A stretch of 64,000 nt of DNA from Cohnella cholangitidis (lineage in GTDB: Bacteria; Bacillota; Bacilli; Paenibacillales; Paenibacillaceae). Of this stretch, positions 60,057 to 64,000 are shown in pieces. Where the stretch lies: contig NZ_CP041969.1 in NCBI RefSeq assembly GCF_014107495.1, forward strand, positions 6,187,501 through 6,251,500, in the 5' to 3' direction. The notes beneath the pieces were generated by a model that was given only the letters and a program-made list of their open reading frames with translations, ran no database searches and was not told the origin of the DNA. The position numbers and the translations under genes were made by a program. Position 1 is the first letter of the stretch, and each line of letters starts with the position of its first letter.

Positions 60057-61121
60057 TTGAGTAAATATTGGAATGAGTTAACGGCATCCCTGGTACCGTA
60101 CGTCCCCGGGGAACAACCGAAGGATCAACAATACATTAAGCTGAATACGAACGAAAATCCTTATCCTCCGTCACCCAAGGTGTTAGAGGCGATAAGAAAC
60201 GCGACGAATGCCGATCTTAGGTTGTATCCCGATCCTAATTGCGATCAACTGAGGGAAGCACTGGCCGGTTATTATCGGTTATCCAAGGAGCAAGCGTTCG
60301 TCGGCAACGGTTCGGACGAAATACTGGCGTTTGCCTTTCAAGCTTTCTTCTCCGCGAGCAAAACGATTTTATTCCCGGACATCACATACACGTTCTATCC
60401 CGTATATGCCGATCTCTACGGTTTGAACTACGAGACGATCCCGACGGACGATGAATTCAATATCGATGCGGAGCGTTTCTGCGTGCCGAACGGCGGGATC
60501 ATCATTCCTAATCCGAATGCGCCGACGGCGCGGTTTATGGTGGTCGATCAGCTCAAAATCATATTGGATGCCAATCCGGATCAAGTCGTCATCGTAGATG
60601 AAGCGTACATCGACTTCGGCGGGGAGTCGGTCGTGTCGTGGGTTAAAGAATACCCGAATCTGCTAGTCGTACAGACTTTATCCAAATCGCGTTCGCTTGC
60701 CGGGTTGAGAGTAGGGATGGCGTTCGGACACCCTGATCTCATCGAAGGATTGAATCGCGTCAAAAATTCCTTTAATTCGTATACGCTCGATCGATTGGCA
60801 TTGGCAGGAGCGGTTGCCGCTATCAAGGATCAATCTTATTTCGAGGAAACGAACCGGAAAGTGATCGCTACGAGAGAGCGGACGAGCGAAGAGTTGAAGC
60901 GGCTTGGATTCCGCGTCATCGAGTCGAAAGCCAATTTCGTCTTTATCTCGCATGAACGTTTACCGGCTTCGGAAATTTTCAGTACGTTAAAACGAAGAGG
61001 CATTCTGGTTCGATATTTCAATAAACCTAGAATAAACGAATACTTGCGGGTCAGCATCGGAACCGATGAAGAGATGGACGCGCTAGTCTCCGCGCTGACC
61101 GAGATCGTACAACCAAGTTAA
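60057..61121 (+). CDS. hisC: Histidinol-phosphate aminotransferase
   Basis: A 354-residue fold-type I PLP enzyme. It has LNTNENPYPPSPKVLEAI at the N-terminus, VIVDEAYIDFGG, the PLP lysine in TLSKSRSLAGLRVG, and NYLR-like VRYFNKPRINEYLRVSIG near the end. It converts histidinol phosphate and 2-oxoglutarate from imidazole acetol phosphate and glutamate in histidine synthesis; relatives also act on aromatic amino acids. The TTG start at 60057 is supported by AGGAGG at 60043-60048. It is not in a his operon here, so it may be the stand-alone copy. Confidence 0.92.
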   Translation: MSKYWNELTASLVPYVPGEQPKDQQYIKLNTNENPYPPSPKVLEAIRNATNADLRLYPDPNCDQLREALAGYYRLSKEQAFVGNGSDEILAFAFQAFFSASKTILFPDITYTFYPVYADLYGLNYETIPTDDEFNIDAERFCVPNGGIIIPNPNAPTARFMVVDQLKIILDANPDQVVIVDEAYIDFGGESVVSWVKEYPNLLVVQTLSKSRSLAGLRVGMAFGHPDLIEGLNRVKNSFNSYTLDRLALAGAVAAIKDQSYFEETNRKVIATRERTSEELKRLGFRVIESKANFVFISHERLPASEIFSTLKRRGILVRYFNKPRINEYLRVSIGTDEEMDALVSALTEIVQPS

Positions 61122-61160
61122 CACGGGCACCTAACAACCGTACGCAAAGGGGATGGCTGA

Positions 61161-62252
61161 ATGTCTGACTCTTCGGACCGTTGGTCCAAATGGGCCATGG
61201 AGGAAGTATGGCTTGCGGATGCGAATCCGCGCTGGTTGGCAGCAGGGGAGAGCTTGATCGAAAGCTTGGAAGCAAGGTTGTTATCGTTCGGGGTTTGCGA
61301 TTTCGAGCATATCGGCAGCACCGCGATCCCTGGCCTTCCCGCCAAACCGATTATCGACATCATGGCTCAAGCGACTACGTTCGACCGCTTGCATGAAATC
61401 TCGGAAGCCTTATCGTCTGAAGGTTGGAACAATGTGCCGCCCGAATTGGATTTGCGACCTTATCGAAGATTCTGGGTTAAAACGGATAAGGAAAGAAGAG
61501 TCGCACATCTCCATCTTTTCTTAATCGGGGAGCCCCGATACGCGGAACAATTGGCGTTCAGGGACGCGTTGCTCGATCGAAGAGACTGGGCGATGGCTTA
61601 CGGTCAGCTTAAGGTTGAACTTGCCGAACGATATCGGCGCGACCGGGAAGCGTATTCCGAAGCGAAAGCCGATTTCATTGAGAAGATACTTCTAGAACGG
61701 AAAGTCAAGGTGACCAAATCGATGAATCAAGATTTAAGATTTCCGATCGGCCGATTCAATGCGGAAGGCGAAGTTAGCGCACGGCAGAGATTGGACTGGA
61801 TCGACGAAATGGCTAACTTGCCGATCAAGCTGGCTGCAGCGATCGAGGGGCTTAACGGAGCGCAATTAGATACGCCGTATCGTCCGGATGGCTGGACGGT
61901 CAGGCAAGTCGTTCATCATCTTGCGGATAGCCACCTCAATAGCTTTACCCGATTCAAATTGGCATTAACGGAAGATCAGCCCGCGATTAAACCCTATTAC
62001 GAAGAACGATGGGCTCAGCTCGCGGACACCGTTCAGGCGCCGGTAGAGACGTCGATTGCGCTAATCGCGGCGTTGCATGAAAGATGGGTGATTCTGCTGC
62101 GTTCCTTGACGGACGAAGATTTCTCAAGAACGTTCTATCACCCGGAATCGAAGCAAGTATTCCGTCTGGACCATGTATTGGGAACTTATGCTTGGCACGG
62201 TCGCCATCATGTCGCTCACATTACCTCGCTTCGCCGGCGTATGGGCTGGTAA
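61161..62252 (+). CDS. Fusion protein: GrpB (UPF0157) domain plus YfiT/BstA-type DinB domain
   Basis: A 363-residue fusion of two normally separate proteins. Residues about 5-175 are a GrpB/UPF0157 nucleotidyltransferase-like domain (FEHIGSTAIPGLPAKPIID, HLHLFLIGEPRYAEQLAFRD). Residues about 188-363 match YfiT, a Ni-binding DinB-superfamily protein: DLRFPIGRFNAEGEVSARQR, TPYRPDGWTVRQVVHHLADS (with the metal His), and AWHGRHHVAHI (His pair). YfiT-like BstA enzymes transfer bacillithiol. The junction (KVTKSMNQDLRF) is without stop or frameshift, and an internal ATG at 61722 could start the second domain alone. It follows hisC by 39 bases with an AAGGGG site. Confidence 0.87.
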   Translation: MSDSSDRWSKWAMEEVWLADANPRWLAAGESLIESLEARLLSFGVCDFEHIGSTAIPGLPAKPIIDIMAQATTFDRLHEISEALSSEGWNNVPPELDLRPYRRFWVKTDKERRVAHLHLFLIGEPRYAEQLAFRDALLDRRDWAMAYGQLKVELAERYRRDREAYSEAKADFIEKILLERKVKVTKSMNQDLRFPIGRFNAEGEVSARQRLDWIDEMANLPIKLAAAIEGLNGAQLDTPYRPDGWTVRQVVHHLADSHLNSFTRFKLALTEDQPAIKPYYEERWAQLADTVQAPVETSIALIAALHERWVILLRSLTDEDFSRTFYHPESKQVFRLDHVLGTYAWHGRHHVAHITSLRRRMGW

Positions 62253-62265
62253 GATCCGCGAAACA

Positions 62266-62307
62266 AAAAACCTCTTCGGATTAATCCATTATCCGGGGAG
62301 GTTTTTC
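62266..62307. terminator. Bidirectional terminator
   Basis: AAAAACCTCTTCGGAT (62266-62281) pairs with ATCCGGGGAGGTTTTT (62291-62306), 16 bp with two wobbles. It serves both the fusion gene and the convergent EAL gene. Confidence 0.85.
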
Positions 62308-63969
62308 TTATACGGCTTGAATAAGCGGAGGGAGCTGCGCTTCTGATAACGGTTTGCTGAATAGATAACCTTGGGCGTAATCGCATTGGTATTTTTTCAG
62401 ATAAACGAGTTGCTCGTAGGTTTCCAGCCCTTCGGCTACGACGTCGTACCGAAGCTGTTTGATGAATTGGATCATCGACCCCATCATTTCTTGCTCGGGA
62501 GATTGACCGATACCTTGAATGAAGCTCTTATCGATCTTAATCAGATGAAACGGTAGCTTGCGAAGGTATTGGATGGAGGAATAGCCGGCTCCGAAATCGT
62601 CCAATACCAACCTTACTCCAAGATCCTGAAGTTGCCGCAATTTGCAATCGGCTGCCTCTATAGAGCTCAGCAATGAACTCTCTTTCAGCTCCAACTCCAA
62701 CCGTTCGGCTTCCAAACCGGTTTCCAGCAAGATCTCTTTTACTTTATTCGGAAAATGCTCATCCGTCATGTGGGCTCCCGAGACGTTAACGGAAATCGTA
62801 AGCCGGGACGGATAGGGAGCAATGCGCTGCAGCATCCTGCACGACTGTTGCAGCACCCATTCTCCAATGGGGAGGATCAGATTGATCTCTTCGGCGATCG
62901 GAATGAAATCGTTGGGCGGAATGTTTCCTAATTCCGGATGGTTCCAACGCAACAATGCTTCGAACCCCCGTAACTTGCCGCTGTGCAGCTCATATTGAGG
63001 TTGATATTGCAATGACAGCTGATCTTCTTGTATCGCTTGACGCAAGTAAACTTCGATAAGAGTTCGCCTGCGAATAAGCTCGGTCAGTTTCTCGTGATAT
63101 TGAACGGTTTCGTTGATTCGATTCTCTTTGGCATGGTGCAATGCGGTATATGCGCGGGGGAGAAGATCCTCTATCGTCATCTCATCCCCCGTATACCTAG
63201 TCATCCCGGTGCTAACCGTAACATGGCAGAGCTTATGTTGAACATGGTAGGGCGCCGATAATAGCGTTTGCATTTCTTGCCAAAACTCGGGACCGGCTGT
63301 CGAAATCCCATGCGAGCTTGAATCGTCTACTATGCAAACGACGAAATCCATGCCTTCGAATCGGCAGGCAAAACCGTTAGAAGGGAGCCAGTTGTTCAGA
63401 CGCTGGCCGATCTGGCGAAACAGTTCATTCCTAGCTCTGGCAATGTTCAAGTCTCCGATCGTTTTGAATCCATCGATATTTAATACGGTTAAATAAAACG
63501 GAGCGCGTTTCTGAATGGCTTTGTGAAGTTGAGTCTTAAACTGATCATAATGAAGCAAGCCGGTTGTATCATCAATGACAAGCTCTCGTTTTCTTGACCA
63601 TTCTACGTTCATAAAATAATGAAACAGGACGGATGCAAGGGGGAAGATGATAATAATACTTAATGCATAATGATGCAGTATGTTATTTCGGTCGGCAGCA
63701 GGAAGCAGCCACGTCCACGCTAAGCCAACTATCGCAATCAAGACACCGATAAGAAGCGGACCGACGATCTGAAAGGAAACTTTGCGGTCGGAGCTTCTAA
63801 TATAATGCAGCACGATACCGATGACCGCAGCGGAAATGCTAGCGGCTACGCCGGAAGGCATTCCGATTCCTCCAAGCTGGATCCTATAGCCAACGACGCC
63901 GATCACGGTAACGAAAGCGGACACAGGTCCGCCTATCCACGCGGATAAAGCGATTACGATATTTTTCAT
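62308..63969 (-). CDS. Membrane GGDEF(degenerate)-EAL protein, c-di-GMP phosphodiesterase
   Basis: A 553-residue protein. About four hydrophobic segments lie in residues 1-120. A degenerate GGDEF domain (about 130-290) has EGMDF (205-209) in place of GGDEF, so no cyclase activity is expected. The EAL domain (about 300-545) keeps the catalytic set: GFEALLRW, ELELKESSLL, DDFGAGYSSIQYL, LIKIDKSFIQGI and VAEGLETYEQL. It should hydrolyse c-di-GMP to pGpG, perhaps with the GGDEF remnant as an allosteric GTP site. Length and layout fit. The start codon is close to the window edge, and the gene is complete. Confidence 0.92.
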   Translation of the reverse strand: MKNIVIALSAWIGGPVSAFVTVIGVVGYRIQLGGIGMPSGVAASISAAVIGIVLHYIRSSDRKVSFQIVGPLLIGVLIAIVGLAWTWLLPAADRNNILHHYALSIIIIFPLASVLFHYFMNVEWSRKRELVIDDTTGLLHYDQFKTQLHKAIQKRAPFYLTVLNIDGFKTIGDLNIARARNELFRQIGQRLNNWLPSNGFACRFEGMDFVVCIVDDSSSHGISTAGPEFWQEMQTLLSAPYHVQHKLCHVTVSTGMTRYTGDEMTIEDLLPRAYTALHHAKENRINETVQYHEKLTELIRRRTLIEVYLRQAIQEDQLSLQYQPQYELHSGKLRGFEALLRWNHPELGNIPPNDFIPIAEEINLILPIGEWVLQQSCRMLQRIAPYPSRLTISVNVSGAHMTDEHFPNKVKEILLETGLEAERLELELKESSLLSSIEAADCKLRQLQDLGVRLVLDDFGAGYSSIQYLRKLPFHLIKIDKSFIQGIGQSPEQEMMGSMIQFIKQLRYDVVAEGLETYEQLVYLKKYQCDYAQGYLFSKPLSEAQLPPLIQAV

Positions 63970-64000
63970 GCTGACGATCGCTCCGTCGCCTGCAACGATC

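Overview
The window is 64 kb of a roughly 50% GC chromosome from an endospore-forming Bacillota, most likely a Paenibacillaceae member (Paenibacillus or Cohnella type). Supporting signs are a gerB-gerA-gerC germinant-receptor operon and a cdaS-like diadenylate cyclase, both behind sequences that look like forespore sigma-G promoters; secreted proteins with copper-amine-oxidase-type 'stalk' domains; lutABC; glpX; an accessory SecA2; Bacillus-type Shine-Dalgarno sequences with frequent TTG starts; and a perfect Bacillus-type Fur box. I see no phage, insertion sequence, CRISPR array, rRNA or tRNA. The window is ordinary chromosome with a few acquired, decayed or rearranged patches.

Layout. 1-5.5 kb: the end of an aldo/keto reductase, a CobW-family metallochaperone, the gerBAC operon (minus strand) and a GNAT enzyme. 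5.6-9.7 kb: a large secreted stalk/PKD protein, an AT-rich paiA-marR island, and a Fur-box-controlled seven-repeat propeller protein. 9.7-23.2 kb: an efflux and signalling block. It holds a minus-strand two-component system, then MacA-like adaptor, ABC ATPase, permease, a sigma factor, a second two-component system, an RND pump with its lipoprotein adaptor, and a second, closely related sigma factor. 23.3-25.6 kb: a metallophosphoesterase and glpX. 25.7-31.8 kb: an L-rhamnose catabolic operon (rhaEW, an ASRT-family gene, rhaA with a frameshift, rhaB, DeoR-type regulator). 31.8-35.8 kb: a multi-hairpin intergenic element, then lutABC with a GntR/FadR regulator. 35.9-44.5 kb: an RCC1/stalk secreted protein, a parvulin foldase, SecA2, a dGTPase-like HD protein, a MerR-thioredoxin pair, an SDR and a VTT/DedA-like membrane protein. 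44.5-57 kb: a mixed region of MFS, cdaS, aldo/keto reductase, a LysE/YdeI deletion scar, HAD, UPF0489, LysR/WrbA, a divergent carbamoyltransferase, TetR (frameshifted), MDR, a WYL regulator, LysE and GNAT. 57-64 kb: an ABC-F ATPase, a GIY-YIG protein, a zinc-finger/DUF2087 regulator, hisC, a GrpB-YfiT fusion and an EAL protein.

How the genes work together. The 9.7-23.2 kb block looks like a stress-export regulon: two different pump types are each followed by a paralogous sigma factor with a conserved C-terminal tail, and three plus two 11-bp repeats sit between the divergent two-component system and the pump operon. The rhamnose and lactate operons are linked in metabolism, since rhamnose catabolism yields lactaldehyde and then lactate. 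Three genes (MacA-like adaptor, rhaA, TetR) each carry one apparent single-base indel. These may be assembly errors or recent mutations, so exact reading frames there should be treated with care.
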